Shown: one piece after another, positions 27,898-37,515 of the stretch
Position numbering within the stretch: the stretch's first letter is position 1
How the letters are laid out: each line of letters begins with the position of its first letter
Assembly (NCBI GenBank): GCA_019359415.1
Contig: JAHHHH010000062.1
Span: 1 to 45,391, forward strand
Direction: 5' to 3'
DNA: 45,391 nt
From: Iphinoe sp. HA4291-MV1
Lineage (GTDB): Bacteria; Cyanobacteriota; Cyanobacteriia; Cyanobacteriales; Nostocaceae
The notes under the pieces: model-generated
Databases searched by the model: none
What the model saw: the letters and a program-made list of their open reading frames with translations, nothing else
Told to the model about the DNA's origin: nothing
Made by a program: the position numbers and the translations under genes

Positions 27898-29803
27898 TGA
27901 TAACGAAGAGATGACTAAAGGTTAAAGATGAAAATTTGGATACATAACAATAGTCAGCATAAGTTTCTAAAGATGGACTCATGCTATTAGCAAGGAATGT
28001 TACTTCCTTGAGAGCAAGGTACTCATGCAGAATATTTTTGGAATCTAGTGTCAAAAAATAACTTATTGAGTTAGAAGGGTAAGCTTTCAATCAAATAGCA
28101 TTGGTAACAAAGCTAGAGCATCAAAAATCAGGTTTAATCTTATTGCACAGATAAAAGCTTTCTTCCAATCTTGATAAAGCCTTAGAGAGTAGAAGCCTTT
28201 ATAAGATATAAAAACAGCTTATAAATATCACTCGTGCAATAGCAGAATTCAACCTAGATAATAAGTGTTAACGACTTATACAGATGCTTTGCTTTATGGT
28301 AAAACTAGGTTTGTTGCTATCAATTGCTACCAATGGTCAATGAGTTGCGGAAGCAAATTGATCTATCTCTGAGACTAACCACATTCTGCTTTAGGCAAAG
28401 TTCGACTACTTTTGCCCTATATGAACAAATTCTTGTATTGAACTCAGTACAGTTGCTTACCAATTTACACCATTACAGCGTGAAGTTGCGCTATCCTCTC
28501 TTGAAACCAGGCTGCGTATATCCACAACACTCGCAACTGGAAATTGTTACGAATTTGTGCAATTCTGTACTCAGTCATGTCGTGTGAAAGCTCTCTTTTA
28601 AGGCTATAGAGAATAAAGTCCACACCTCTCATCTTGACCAAGAGAGCCATTTAAATCTATTAAATTCAGGGGGGAGTTAAACCACCAGGAATCCTTACGG
28701 CATGAACTCTTTGAAGTACTAACTCATACTCTACAAAAAGAGTTCCTTTTAGCAGTGGTTGCTGGATGTGAGTCAGAAGGATTGAGCGGATAAAATCTAG
28801 CTTAGACATACAAGTAACCTCTGAGCTTCCATCGTACAGTTTGCTAGTCACTGCACATACTCGCTAAATACACAACTGCTCTCAACACTAGGTTTGTGGC
28901 AAAAATGTTGATTCAGTTGTTAGAACTACAGATGAACGATTGTAAAATATATTTATTTTTCTATCGTTTCCATTAACAAACTTTTCCCATCTCTTCATTG
29001 GTGAAGGAGTAGGAGGAGGTGATGAAAACAAATAGATAGTACATACTAACAATCTATCTACAGTTATCTGTGTACATCTTTGAATACAGTCAAAGATACC
29101 TGCTTTTGCTAGCAGTCCAATTTTTTTTATGGCTAAATACACCCTAACATCTAGGACAATACAAACAGCAACAGATTCTTAACTATTTAACAGAATTTTT
29201 ACGTAAATAAATAGAATCTTTATAAAGTCTTGATTAAAATAAGAAGCTTTCTATACGTAAAATTACTTTACTCTATGCTGACTCTAAATATATAAATATA
29301 TCCTTGATATTCTCGAAGAAAAACGCACCAACACAGAACACACCAAATCAGAATGCACTTCGAATGAGTAACACCAACTGTAGTATCCTGAAGTTTTATA
29401 TTCCAATATGTGTTGAGCCGTAATTGGGGTCTATCTTTCGAGCGGTGGCGCAAAGCGCAGTGCCATAAGTGGCGGCTCGCACGGAATCCCCGCCTTCCCC
29501 AAAACAGTTTTGTATGCTGAACTATGAGTGATGAGTACTGAGTGAAAAATAAAAAGTCTGTTCTTACTCAGGACTGAGGACTTCTTCTTGCTTAGCGATC
29601 AATACTTGTTTCTCAGCGCTGTCTTAGCCTCGTGAACATATCCTACTTATGTACGAGGCTATTGAGGTCACATTTCTTAGTAGAATCAAACTGTTAAGTT
29701 TTATCACGCAGTGCTAAGCCATGAGAACTGCTTAGCACAGGTATTTTTTCCAGAGCTACCGATAAGCTCTAAACTGAAAAACGGTAAAGAGAGGATTGAC
29801 ACA
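27898..29803. other. About 1.9 kb without a recognisable gene
   Basis: A/T-rich. Two short minus-strand frames in a row (28851-28666 and 28650-28465, e.g. MSKLDFIRSILLTHIQQ...) could be one decayed gene, but nothing matches a family I know. At about 29440-29495 a REP-like unit related to 3123-3159 is present. Near the right end (29520-29640) the sequence is the upstream region of sodB. No RNA gene seen. Confidence 0.5.
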
Positions 29804-30406
29804 ATGACATTTGAACTTCCCCCGTTACCATACGACTACAAAGCTCTAGAGCCGTTTGTTTCGGCTAGCACCTTAGAGTTCCATCACGATAAGCACCACG
29901 CTGGTTACGTTACCAACCTCAACAAACTTGTTCAAGATACAGAACTTGCGAACAAGTCATTGGAAGAAATCATATTGGCGACTGCCAATGACTCAGCAAA
30001 AACTGGTATCTTCAACAATGCTGCTCAGGTGTGGAATCACACCTTCTACTGGCATAGCTTGAAGAAAGACGGTGGTGATCCCACTGGGCAACTAGCTGAC
30101 AAAATCAAAGCCAGCTTTGGTAGCTTAGATGAATTCAAAAAGCAATTCAAAGAAGCTGGGGCAACCCAGTTTGGCAGTGGTTACGCTTGGCTGGTGTTGG
30201 ATAATGGTCAACTAAAGGTCGTGAAAACACCAAATGCTGCTAACCCTATTACCAACAGTCAAACTCCTTTGTTAACCGCTGATGTGTGGGAACACGCTTA
30301 CTATCTGGATTACCAAAATCGTCGTCCAGACTATCTGCAAACTTTTCTAGATCATCTGATTAACTGGGACTTTGTAGCTGAGCAATACGCCAAAGCAGGC
30401 AAATAA
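29804..30406 (+). CDS. sodB: Iron superoxide dismutase
   Basis: 200 residues from ATG at 29804, preceded by AGAGAGGA; an upstream in-frame start at 29711 would add 31 residues unlike the family. Converts superoxide to H2O2 and O2. Metal ligands are His27, His79, Asp160 and His164 (DVWEHAYYLDY). Gln75 in AAQVWNHTFYW is the Fe-type position, and GSGYAWLV also fits Fe-SOD. No signal peptide, so cytosolic. Ends with a cruciform repeat and a terminator. Confidence 0.95.
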   Translation: MTFELPPLPYDYKALEPFVSASTLEFHHDKHHAGYVTNLNKLVQDTELANKSLEEIILATANDSAKTGIFNNAAQVWNHTFYWHSLKKDGGDPTGQLADKIKASFGSLDEFKKQFKEAGATQFGSGYAWLVLDNGQLKVVKTPNAANPITNSQTPLLTADVWEHAYYLDYQNRRPDYLQTFLDHLINWDFVAEQYAKAGK

Positions 30407-30443
30407 GCAAGCAAAACTCCTGAGATCTTGCAGCATTCTTAAT

Positions 30444-30518
30444 AAGAGGCAGCAGCCCCGATTTCTCGTTCCCAGGCTGAGCCTGGGAACGAGCGCTGGG
30501 AGGCTCTCTCTGCCTCTT
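30444..30518. repeat. Nested palindrome after sodB
   Basis: Inner arms CTCGTTCCCAGGCT and AGCCTGGGAACGAG (30465-30493, one-base centre) are enclosed by outer arms AAGAGGCAG (30444-30452) and CTGCCTCTT (30510-30518). It forms a branched or cruciform structure; the inner part is a known type of dispersed palindrome. Confidence 0.7.
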
Positions 30519-30576
30519 GAGTTTTAACAGACTCAAAAATCGAAATTTTAGTCGGTTCTAACGAACTCAAACTATG

Positions 30577-30607
30577 AGCCAGGAACTGAGATTCCTGGCT
30601 GTTTTTT
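30577..30607 (+). terminator. Terminator of sodB
   Basis: AGCCAGGAA, six-nt loop, TTCCTGGCT, then GTTTTTT. Standard intrinsic terminator 171 bp after the sodB stop. Confidence 0.8.
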
Positions 30608-30665
30608 AAAACAAGCAATTGCTTTTAGAAAAAGCCCATCCAAAATTTACAATTCAAAAAGGCAT

Positions 30666-30872
30666 ATGAATAGTACCGAACTGGCGCAATACATGGAAGC
30701 AACTGGTAGTATTACCAAACCTTGGCTATTGGTGCAACTGCGACTAAAGAAACTTCAAGAACGTCGAGCCACACTTTCAAACAATGAGTATTTTCAACAG
30801 TTAGAAGACATTCACCGAGATTTGATGAACTTGGGGGAATGGTGGCGCGGTATTGAAGATGAGGTATTTTAA
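30666..30872 (+). CDS. Small hypothetical protein upstream of purM
   Basis: 68 residues, charged and helical: MNSTELAQYMEATGSITK, then KKLQERRATLSNNEYFQQLEDIHRDLMNLGEWWRGIEDEVF. No motif recognised. Placed 71 bp before purM on the same strand after the sodB terminator. ATG with no strong Shine-Dalgarno. Confidence 0.65.
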   Translation: MNSTELAQYMEATGSITKPWLLVQLRLKKLQERRATLSNNEYFQQLEDIHRDLMNLGEWWRGIEDEVF

Positions 30873-30943
30873 AGTAACGAGTCAAGAGTCAAAAGTTATT
30901 ACTTTTCTTGAGTTGAATTGAATTGATGATGGTGTTTTGACTC

Positions 30944-31972
30944 ATGGATTATAAAAATGCAGGAGTAGATGTTGAGGCTAGTCGAGAATTTGTAAATAAA
31001 ATTCGTAATTTAGTTCACAGCACTTTTAGATCAGAAGTCATTGGTGGACTGGGTGGCTTTAGTGGCTGCTTTCAACTACCAAGTGGCTATAAGGAACCTG
31101 TTTTAGTTTCTGGAACTGATGGTGTAGGTACCAAGCTAAAAATTGCTCATGCTCTCAATTGTCATAACACCATCGGGATTGATTTGGTAGCAATGTGTGT
31201 CAACGATGTGCTGACATCTGGCGCAGAACCGCTATTCTTTTTAGATTATCTGGCAACAGGTCAGCTAGACAAAGAGCAGCTCACTCAAGTGGTGGCTGGT
31301 ATAGCCTCTGGGTGTAAGCAGGCGGGTTGCGCTTTAATTGGAGGAGAAACCGCAGAAATGCCAGGTTTTTACCAAGTCGGTGAGTATGACTTGGCTGGGT
31401 TTTGTGTGGGAATTGTGGAAAAAAGTCAGATGTTGACAGGTTCTCAGGTGCAAGTGGGAGATGTGGCGATCGCACTTGCTAGCACAGGTGTACACAGCAA
31501 TGGTTTTAGTTTGGTTAGAAAAATTGTCAGCGAAAAAGGATTTTCGTGGAGCGATCGCTTAGAAGTATTTGGTGGTCAAACATTAGGAGAAGTTTTCCTC
31601 ACACCTACGCGTATTTACGTTAAACCCATACTTGGTGCACGTCAAGCAGGGTTAGAAATTCACGGTATGGCTCACATTACGGGTGGAGGTTTACCAGAAA
31701 ACTTGCCTCGTTGTTTGGGTAAAGGTCAAGCTATTAAGATTTCTCCCGAAAGTTGGTCTATTCCACCTGTATTTCAGTGGTTGGCACAAGCTGGATCTGT
31801 GAGTCCCCAAGCTATGTATAACACTTTCAACATGGGTATTGGATTTGTACTACTAGTACCTCCTCATCAGGTACAGCAAGCAATTAGCTATTTTGAGTCA
31901 CGAAACGTTACAGCCTTTACAATTGGCGAGGTTATCACTGGCTCAGGTGAATTAATTGGATTACCAATATAA
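30944..31972 (+). CDS. purM: Phosphoribosylformylglycinamidine cyclo-ligase (AIR synthetase)
   Basis: 342 residues, normal length. Closes the imidazole ring from FGAM to AIR in purine synthesis, using ATP. Starts [20 protein letters not shown]; nucleotide loop [67 protein letters not shown]. All family blocks present. Confidence 0.97.
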   Translation: MDYKNAGVDVEASREFVNKIRNLVHSTFRSEVIGGLGGFSGCFQLPSGYKEPVLVSGTDGVGTKLKIAHALNCHNTIGIDLVAMCVNDVLTSGAEPLFFLDYLATGQLDKEQLTQVVAGIASGCKQAGCALIGGETAEMPGFYQVGEYDLAGFCVGIVEKSQMLTGSQVQVGDVAIALASTGVHSNGFSLVRKIVSEKGFSWSDRLEVFGGQTLGEVFLTPTRIYVKPILGARQAGLEIHGMAHITGGGLPENLPRCLGKGQAIKISPESWSIPPVFQWLAQAGSVSPQAMYNTFNMGIGFVLLVPPHQVQQAISYFESRNVTAFTIGEVITGSGELIGLPI

Positions 31973-32317
31973 GTGATAATATTTATACTATATAAACTCT
32001 TTATTTTTTGTGTTTTAAAGTGCTGATTTGTCCTATTTTTAATATTTACTAAATATTTGCTGCTGTAGATAAATGTGGATTTAACGGTTATTTGTGGCAA
32101 CATTTTTTACTTATGCTGATAAAAGCAATCGAAAATACGCATGATCCCTAGCCTTTGAATTTGCTAACGTAGTCTTAACATATTGAATATTGAAAATTTT
32201 TACCAATGACGCCCAGAAAGTAGCAACCAACACTTCATGACGGTGCTGGTGCATTCTGGGCTGTTGGTGTCACGTGTTCTAGTGTGAAAAATAACCTATT
32301 TCGGCAAAGAGGGGGTT
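31973..32317. other. purM-PHP gene gap
   Basis: 345 bp, A/T-rich, no gene. The only visible structure is the long hairpin at 32211-32261. Confidence 0.5.
32211..32261 (+). promoter_or_regulatory. Structured leader hairpin before the PHP gene
   Basis: Outer arms GCCCAGAA (32211-32218) and TTCTGGGC (32254-32261); inner arms ACCAACAC (32226-32233) and GTGCTGGT (32243-32250, one mismatch). The bulged two-step stem ends 56 nt before the start codon. No T-run follows, so a regulatory leader or a dispersed repeat is more likely than a terminator. Confidence 0.4.
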
Positions 32318-33004
32318 ATGACTGTCAATATAGTTGAGTTATCTGCCTCTAGAGAGCAATTAAAGCAAGTATTGCAGAATCTTGATGCAAAAAGTTGCCC
32401 AACGTGTTTTAACTTTCATATGCACACTGTTCACTCGGATGGTAGGCTGCAACCGAGTGCATTGATGGAGCAAGCGATCGCGATCGGTTTAAAAGGGTTT
32501 GCCATTACCGACCATCATAGTATAGATGGTTACCAAGCGGCTCAAAGTTGGTTAGAAAATTGGAGATGGAACAATCCCGGTGCAAAGGCTCCCATTCTGT
32601 GGAGTGGCGTAGAAATTAATGCCAATCTTTTAAATATTGAAGTTCATATTTTGGGTTATGGTTTTGAACCAGAACATACCAGTATGAAACCCTACCTTCA
32701 AAGAAGAAGTACTACAGGTGAAGAATATCAAGCAGCTAACGTCATTTGTGCAATTCAAAAGGCTGGAGGACTGGCGGTACTAGCTCATCCCGCTCGTTAC
32801 AGGCGATCACACTTTGAATTAATTCCCGCTGCTGCAGAAGTTGGGATTGATGGAGTTGAAACTTTTTACGCCTATAACAATCCCAACCCTTGGAAACCTA
32901 GCGCTTTACAATCGATGCAGGTGCAACAGTTGGCTAGTAATTATAGTCTTTTGAACACTTGTGGTACCGATACACACGGTTTAAATCTGCTCCAGCGGTT
33001 GTAA
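32318..33004 (+). CDS. PHP-domain metal-dependent phosphoesterase
   Basis: 228 residues. PHP motifs: FHMHTVHSDGRLQPSALM (metal site 1), ITDHHSIDGYQ (site 2), WSGVEINA, VLAHPARY and GTDTHG at the C-terminus. Family members hydrolyse phosphate esters such as 3',5'-bisphosphonucleotides or RNA ends with Mn or Zn. AGAGGGGG lies before the ATG. The 33005-33285 gap to convergent queA is filled with repeat fragments (e.g. CTTCTCAAGAGCACAGACGC, also inverted near 36605). Confidence 0.88.
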   Translation: MTVNIVELSASREQLKQVLQNLDAKSCPTCFNFHMHTVHSDGRLQPSALMEQAIAIGLKGFAITDHHSIDGYQAAQSWLENWRWNNPGAKAPILWSGVEINANLLNIEVHILGYGFEPEHTSMKPYLQRRSTTGEEYQAANVICAIQKAGGLAVLAHPARYRRSHFELIPAAAEVGIDGVETFYAYNNPNPWKPSALQSMQVQQLASNYSLLNTCGTDTHGLNLLQRL

Positions 33005-33285
33005 AGTGACTTCTTGCACTCATTCGTTTTCTTGGTGTTCTTCTTTGCGACACTGCTTCTCAAGAGCACAGACGCGCTCGTCGTACTCGCGTATCTCCTT
33101 CTCCTATCCCAGAAGCTGCGCCAACACCAGACACTCTGCGCTTACGCTGTGTCCCAGAGTCCTGTCCGCAAAACTTACAAAGAACGAATATCTCCTCCAC
33201 TTTTTGGCTGCGCCCCAAAGTACCTGTCCGCAGGACTTACGCCAGTTCTCAGGGCGCGGAAAACTTGTACCTTCAGTACTATGAG

Positions 33286-34500
33286 TCAAGACTCTTCAAC
33301 TGTTGCTTCTGGTAAGATTAACATTGCATCACCAAAAGAATAAAAGCGATATTGAGATGATATGGCTTGCTGATATATATTTAATAAACGTTGCCGACCA
33401 ATTAAAGCACTCACCAACATGAGCAAGCTGGAACGCGGTAGGTGAAAATTGGTAATTAAGCCTTCTACAACTCGCCATTGATAGCCTGGGTAGATAAACA
33501 AGTCTGTTTTGCCACAAAATGGCTGTAACTCTCCTTTGGCTGCTACTCCTTCTAATGCCCGTGCTACTGTTGTTCCTACAGCAATAATCCGACCACCAGA
33601 TGCTTGAGTTGCACGAATTTGTTCTACCGTGGAGGAAGGCACTTCAATCCATTCTTCATGCATTTTGTGTGTCTTTATGTCCTCCACTTCCACAGGGCGA
33701 AATGTCCCTACCCCAACATGTAATGTTACAAAAGCTTGATTAATTCCGCGATCGCGCAACCGTTGTAGTAATTCTGGGGTATAATGAAGCCCAGCTGTCG
33801 GAGCTGCAACTGCTCCTGGATTTTTTGCATAGACTGTCTGATACTGTTCGCTTTGAGCATCAGACACGGTGATGTAAGGAGGTAGAGGGACTTCACCAAA
33901 TACATCCAATAATTGCACTAAAGATATCTCTTCTGGCAAGTCAAATTGCAATAGACGTCCACCAGTCGCCTCGTCTGTTTCTAAGACTGTAGCAGTTAAG
34001 GAAGGTAGGGAATATGAGGAAGATATTGCTCCCAGCCTACGGTTCGCTCCGCTAACATCTCCCTCATCTTCTCCTGCTCCCCTTGCTTCAAAAGTAATCT
34101 TCGCTCCTCGTTTGAAACGTTTTCCTGGCTTGACTAAGGCTAGCCAACAATTATGCTGGCGCTCTTCTAACAGCAACACCTCTATTTCCGCACCACTAGA
34201 TTTACGACCGTACAAGCGTGCAGGAAGAACACGTGTATTATTCATTACTAGCAAATCTCCTGGCTTCAGAAGTGCTGGTAAATCTCGGAAAATACAGTGC
34301 AGAGGTGCCGTTTCTATACCTGTATTCGGAGACTCGACTACCAAAAGCCTGGAACTATCCCTAGGAACTACAGGATTTTGGGCTATGAGTTCTTGAGGTA
34401 ATTCATAGTTATATCCAGATAGACAACTATCTAATTCCAAGTCTTCCTTCTTAGGACTGGATATTGTGTTTAAACTGTTTTTTGTTAGTTGTTGCTGCAT
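33286..34500 (-). CDS. queA: S-adenosylmethionine:tRNA ribosyltransferase-isomerase with an in-frame insertion
   Basis: 404 residues. Adds the epoxycyclopentane precursor from SAM to 7-aminomethyl-deazaguanine in tRNA, the penultimate step of queuosine. Family motifs: [78 protein letters not shown]. Residues about 140-168 ([21 protein letters not shown]...) are not part of the family and come from repeat-type DNA at about 33995-34085 in the central beta domain. Longer than the usual 345-370 residues for that reason and because of an N-terminal tail. Confidence 0.95.
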   Translation of the reverse strand: MQQQLTKNSLNTISSPKKEDLELDSCLSGYNYELPQELIAQNPVVPRDSSRLLVVESPNTGIETAPLHCIFRDLPALLKPGDLLVMNNTRVLPARLYGRKSSGAEIEVLLLEERQHNCWLALVKPGKRFKRGAKITFEARGAGEDEGDVSGANRRLGAISSSYSLPSLTATVLETDEATGGRLLQFDLPEEISLVQLLDVFGEVPLPPYITVSDAQSEQYQTVYAKNPGAVAAPTAGLHYTPELLQRLRDRGINQAFVTLHVGVGTFRPVEVEDIKTHKMHEEWIEVPSSTVEQIRATQASGGRIIAVGTTVARALEGVAAKGELQPFCGKTDLFIYPGYQWRVVEGLITNFHLPRSSLLMLVSALIGRQRLLNIYQQAISSQYRFYSFGDAMLILPEATVEES

Positions 34501-34733
34501 TTATATTTAGACTGTCTTAAACAAGTTTTAGCTTTTCTTTCTAGAGAACTCTGTGATCCCCACTCAATATCTTTTCTTAACTTTGCTATGGATGTTGTTA
34601 GATAACGCGGAAACACCTGTATGAAAATTGGGTAAACCTCCCTATCTCAAAACGGGGGCTTTTACCCTAGCGGACACTAGGTTTCTATACTGATAATAAA
34701 AGTGTAGGATTGGCTTTGATCCCAAGAACCAAG

Positions 34734-35123
34734 ATGGAATACTTGTACTACCTGGCAAATGCCAGTCTAACCTTAAGGGTGGTTCAATTCTTGCACGCTC
34801 AACCCCAAATACCTGTTTCGTTCATCACCGTAATTCATCAAATTGATGGTTGGGTGGTTAGAGTCAAACTAAAGCGCCACCTCTCGCCTCAAGAAAACGG
34901 CGACATTCGAGCTTTCTTAAGTGAATTAGGGATTAGCTACGAGCCGCCGATGCGTGTTCAAATGGCATTTTGGAGTTTGGAAGCAGGACAGTGTCCAGTT
35001 GATGTGATGCGTCGCTACCAAGTAGCGATCGTCTCTCATGGTAGCCCAGAAAAAGAGGAAATAGAGGCGTTCCGGCAACAATTTGTTAGGGGATTGGGCT
35101 ACTGTCCAGAAACACTGGCGTGA
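34734..35123 (+). CDS. Conserved cyanobacterial hypothetical protein
   Basis: 129 residues from ATG at 34734 (an in-frame TTG 24 nt upstream is weaker). Mixed alpha/beta, soluble: LYYLANASLTLRVVQFLHAQ, FITVIHQIDGWVVRVKLKRHL, VMRRYQVAIVSHGSPEKEEIEAFRQQF. No motif recognised and no membrane segment. Stands alone. Confidence 0.7.
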   Translation: MEYLYYLANASLTLRVVQFLHAQPQIPVSFITVIHQIDGWVVRVKLKRHLSPQENGDIRAFLSELGISYEPPMRVQMAFWSLEAGQCPVDVMRRYQVAIVSHGSPEKEEIEAFRQQFVRGLGYCPETLA

Positions 35124-35164
35124 TGTTTTTAACTTAATATAACCTGCTATGTTACGGTGTGGAT

Positions 35165-35806
35165 TTAAGTATCAAAAGCCCCTGGAATATATTCTTGTAG
35201 CATCAACAGGTATTCGCCCATTAATAAAGTAGCTATAGCTTGTTCGGAAATTGTAACCGCAGTTAACCCTTGTGATATTTGTTGACAGTGTACTATAGCA
35301 ACATCAAATCGACAAGGGTAGTCTGCCTTCTCAGGATATTTAGCTAAAAACATCAACGATGTCTGCCAGAGTTTTTTTTGCTTCTGTTTTGTAATAGCGT
35401 TTCTTCCCCCTGCATCCCAATTGTTTGGGCTACGAGTTTTAACTTCAACAAATGCCAGTATGGGAGATGGAGGAGATGAGGGAGCAGGGGAGCCACAGGA
35501 GCAGAGGAGCACCGGGTGTGGGGTAATAGAGTGAGATCCCAAATTTTGAATGAGACCGCCACGCTCCGCTCGCCCAAGGGGCGACGCCAAAGGCGAACGC
35601 GGCGCTACGCGATTTTGAATTGATTTGTCTCCTTGTCTATTTGTCTCCTGCTGTCCAGCATATTGGGCAATGATGTCAATTTCTCCGTTACGGTAACGCC
35701 ATCGATGGTGCAAAATCACCCAACCATTGGATTGTAACCATTGAGCTACCAGGTCTTCTCCTGCGATACCTATATTGAGATAATGATGTGGAGGATGGTC
35801 TGCCAT
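35165..35806 (-). CDS. YraN-family (UPF0102) endonuclease-fold protein with an in-frame insertion
   Basis: 213 residues from ATG at 35806. The restriction-endonuclease-like core is intact: NIGIAGEDLVAQWLQSNGW, RNGEIDIIAQ and FVEVKTRS...NAITKQKQKKL carry the E-x-K type active site. Normal members are about 120-150 residues; here residues about 53-115 (from QETNRQGDKS to SPAPSSPPSP) are extra and encoded by repeat DNA at about 35461-35650, between the two active-site strands. Role is probably in DNA processing; the family is poorly characterised. Starts only 14 nt from the divergent pentapeptide gene. Confidence 0.85.
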   Translation of the reverse strand: MADHPPHHYLNIGIAGEDLVAQWLQSNGWVILHHRWRYRNGEIDIIAQYAGQQETNRQGDKSIQNRVAPRSPLASPLGRAERGGLIQNLGSHSITPHPVLLCSCGSPAPSSPPSPILAFVEVKTRSPNNWDAGGRNAITKQKQKKLWQTSLMFLAKYPEKADYPCRFDVAIVHCQQISQGLTAVTISEQAIATLLMGEYLLMLQEYIPGAFDT

Positions 35807-35820
35807 TAGCAAAAAGTACA

Positions 35821-36336
35821 ATGAGTCAGTTAAACAATCGAATTTGGGTAAACATACTCAGTTTATTGCTTTGGATCGTAATTTGCATCACTACATCTGT
35901 TGGTTTTGCAAGTTTTGCTCCTGAAGCTTTAGCACTTGACTACAACAAAGAAACTTTGACAGAAGCTGATTTCTCAGGACGTGACTTGACAGACTCCAGC
36001 TTTAATCAAACTAACCTCCGCAGCAGCAACTTCAGCCACGCTAATTTGCGCGGCGTCAGCTTATTTTCGGCTCATCTGGAATCAGCAAATCTTGAAGGGG
36101 CTGACCTTACAAATGCCATTTTAGACTCAACTTATTTCATTAGAGCAAATTTGACAAATGCGGTGTTGGAGGGTGCTTCTGCTGTTAACGCCAGGTTTGC
36201 TGGTGCTATTATTGACGGAGCAGATTTTACCGATGTGCTGCTCCGTAAAAATGATCAAGACAAATTGTGCAAAGTAGCACAAGGTACGAATCCAACCACA
36301 GGACGCGATACCCGCGACACCTTATTTTGTCCGTAG
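35821..36336 (+). CDS. Lumenal pentapeptide-repeat protein
   Basis: 171 residues. A signal peptide (WVNILSLLLWIVICITTSVGFASFAPEALA) predicts export to the thylakoid lumen or periplasm. Residues about 50-150 are pentapeptide repeats (ADFSG, ADLTN, ANLEG pattern A(D/N)LxX), forming a right-handed beta helix. The C-terminal DKLCKVAQGTNPTTGRDTRDTLFCP has two Cys that could form a disulfide, as in plant TL15/TL17-like lumen proteins. Divergent from yraN with overlapping upstream regions. Confidence 0.9.
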   Translation: MSQLNNRIWVNILSLLLWIVICITTSVGFASFAPEALALDYNKETLTEADFSGRDLTDSSFNQTNLRSSNFSHANLRGVSLFSAHLESANLEGADLTNAILDSTYFIRANLTNAVLEGASAVNARFAGAIIDGADFTDVLLRKNDQDKLCKVAQGTNPTTGRDTRDTLFCP

Positions 36337-36840
36337 CCTAAGCTATGAGATTTCGCAATGACTGTATAACAACAGATTGCGTTTCGGTAAAATTGCTTTG
36401 GTTCGCAGGTAGAACTTGGGGACTTGTCTCAATCTGAAGGTTATATTCAAGAAATGAATTGAGACTGCATCTACTGCTTAATTTATCGCATAATAATATA
36501 CATAATAATATAGGAGAGCCGCTCAAGGCAGGAAGCTGACCAAGTCCACAACGGAAGTGGGTATAGGCGTGTAGGGGTGTAAGTGAAGAATCTAGCCCCG
36601 TCCTTTGTGCGTCTGTGCTCTTGAGAAGAAAAAAGGATACAAGCCGACGCATTGTCCTTATGCTGTGAAATATGACGTCGAAATTTCAGAACCAGCTCAA
36701 TTTATTGATGGGGTTCCCTACACCCTCACACCCTTACACCCCTAATTGCTGACCAAGAAAAAGCAATTTTTATCTTGAGTTAAAATGGTCAAGTATCCTA
36801 ACTGCACAGTTTTTCTATTTCTTTTTACCTTTTAGAAAAA

Positions 36841-36859
36841 GAAGTGGCTTTGCCACTTC
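36841..36859 (-). terminator. Minus-strand terminator downstream of the tnpA remnant
   Basis: GAAGTGGC, loop TTT, GCCACTTC; on the minus strand it runs into TTTTTCT. It would end leftward transcripts such as those from the tnpA copy. Confidence 0.6.
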
Positions 36860-37074
36860 TATGTAATTCCCAGGTAGAACCTAAAAGCTAGTATAACTTT
36901 TATAAGAAATTTAAATAGTATAACTATACACTTATTAACTAAAATATAAGTCTAACTCGTCTTTGTGATGTTGTTGGTGCTCAAAGCGTCATATTATAAG
37001 GGGTAGGTTGAAAACTCAGTGGCTTCTCCCAAGGGGAGACGCTGCGCGAACAGCCCGGAAATGAAAACCACAGC

Positions 37075-37090
37075 GTAGGCTTGAGCCTAC
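37075..37090 (-). mobile_element. Hairpin at the end of the IS200-type element
   Basis: GTAGGC, TTGA, GCCTAC, 11 nt after the tnpA stop. Subterminal hairpins of this type are what TnpA recognises at IS200/IS605 ends. Confidence 0.45.
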
Positions 37091-37100
37091 CGTCATACAA

Positions 37101-37439
37101 CTATTCTCGTTGCTGTGCAATGTAATTTTTAACCGCTTCAGTAGAAATATTGCCAGCAGTGCTAACAAAATAGCTTGGTGTCCACAAGGTAGGAAGTTTC
37201 AACAGTTCCGGGAATTCTTTTCTTAAATAAGAAGATGACGCACGACCTTTAATCAATCTGATAATTCTACTAGGCTCATCACTTGGTTTTGCATTTACAA
37301 ATAAATGTACATGGTCAGGCATGATTTCCATAGCTAAAATTTTCCATCTATTTTCATGGCACACTTCACAAATAATTTGTTGCAATCTTTCGGCAATAGC
37401 ACCTACTAATACCTTCTTTTTTGCTCTAAGAGTAGTCAA
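37101..37439 (-). pseudogene. tnpA: IS200/IS605-family transposase TnpA, N-terminally truncated
   Basis: 112 codons from TTG. The HUH motif (MPDHVHLFV, His43/His45) and the catalytic tyrosine (VKNYIAQQ, Tyr106) are intact, as is LPTLWTPSYFVSTAG. Full TnpA is about 130-150 residues; the N-terminal strand 'YHLVW.TKYR' is missing and an in-frame stop lies 7 codons upstream of the TTG. No tnpB follows. Probably an inactive remnant; a truncated start from TTG cannot be excluded. Confidence 0.8.
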
Positions 37440-37515
37440 GCAAACTGGTTCTTTGTGTTATTGGTCTATTTTTGTAGAGAGTTCTTACTTTTGTTTACTT
37501 GCATCTTTATTATTC

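Larger units (their letters stand above)
36337..37100. other. Repeat-rich gap
   Basis: No credible gene. It contains copy 2 of the 25-bp repeat shared with 1049-1073 (at 36633-36657), a frame reading on from it as YAVKYDVEISEPAQFIDGVPY, CACCCTTACACCC-type tandem units (36718-36742), a hairpin at 36841-36859, and TCTCC...GGAGACGCTGCGCGAAC units near 37025. Confidence 0.5.

Noticed and set aside
28324-28851. Short frames on both strands in the gene-poor region
   Set aside because: No family, no ribosome binding sites, and interrupted by stops.
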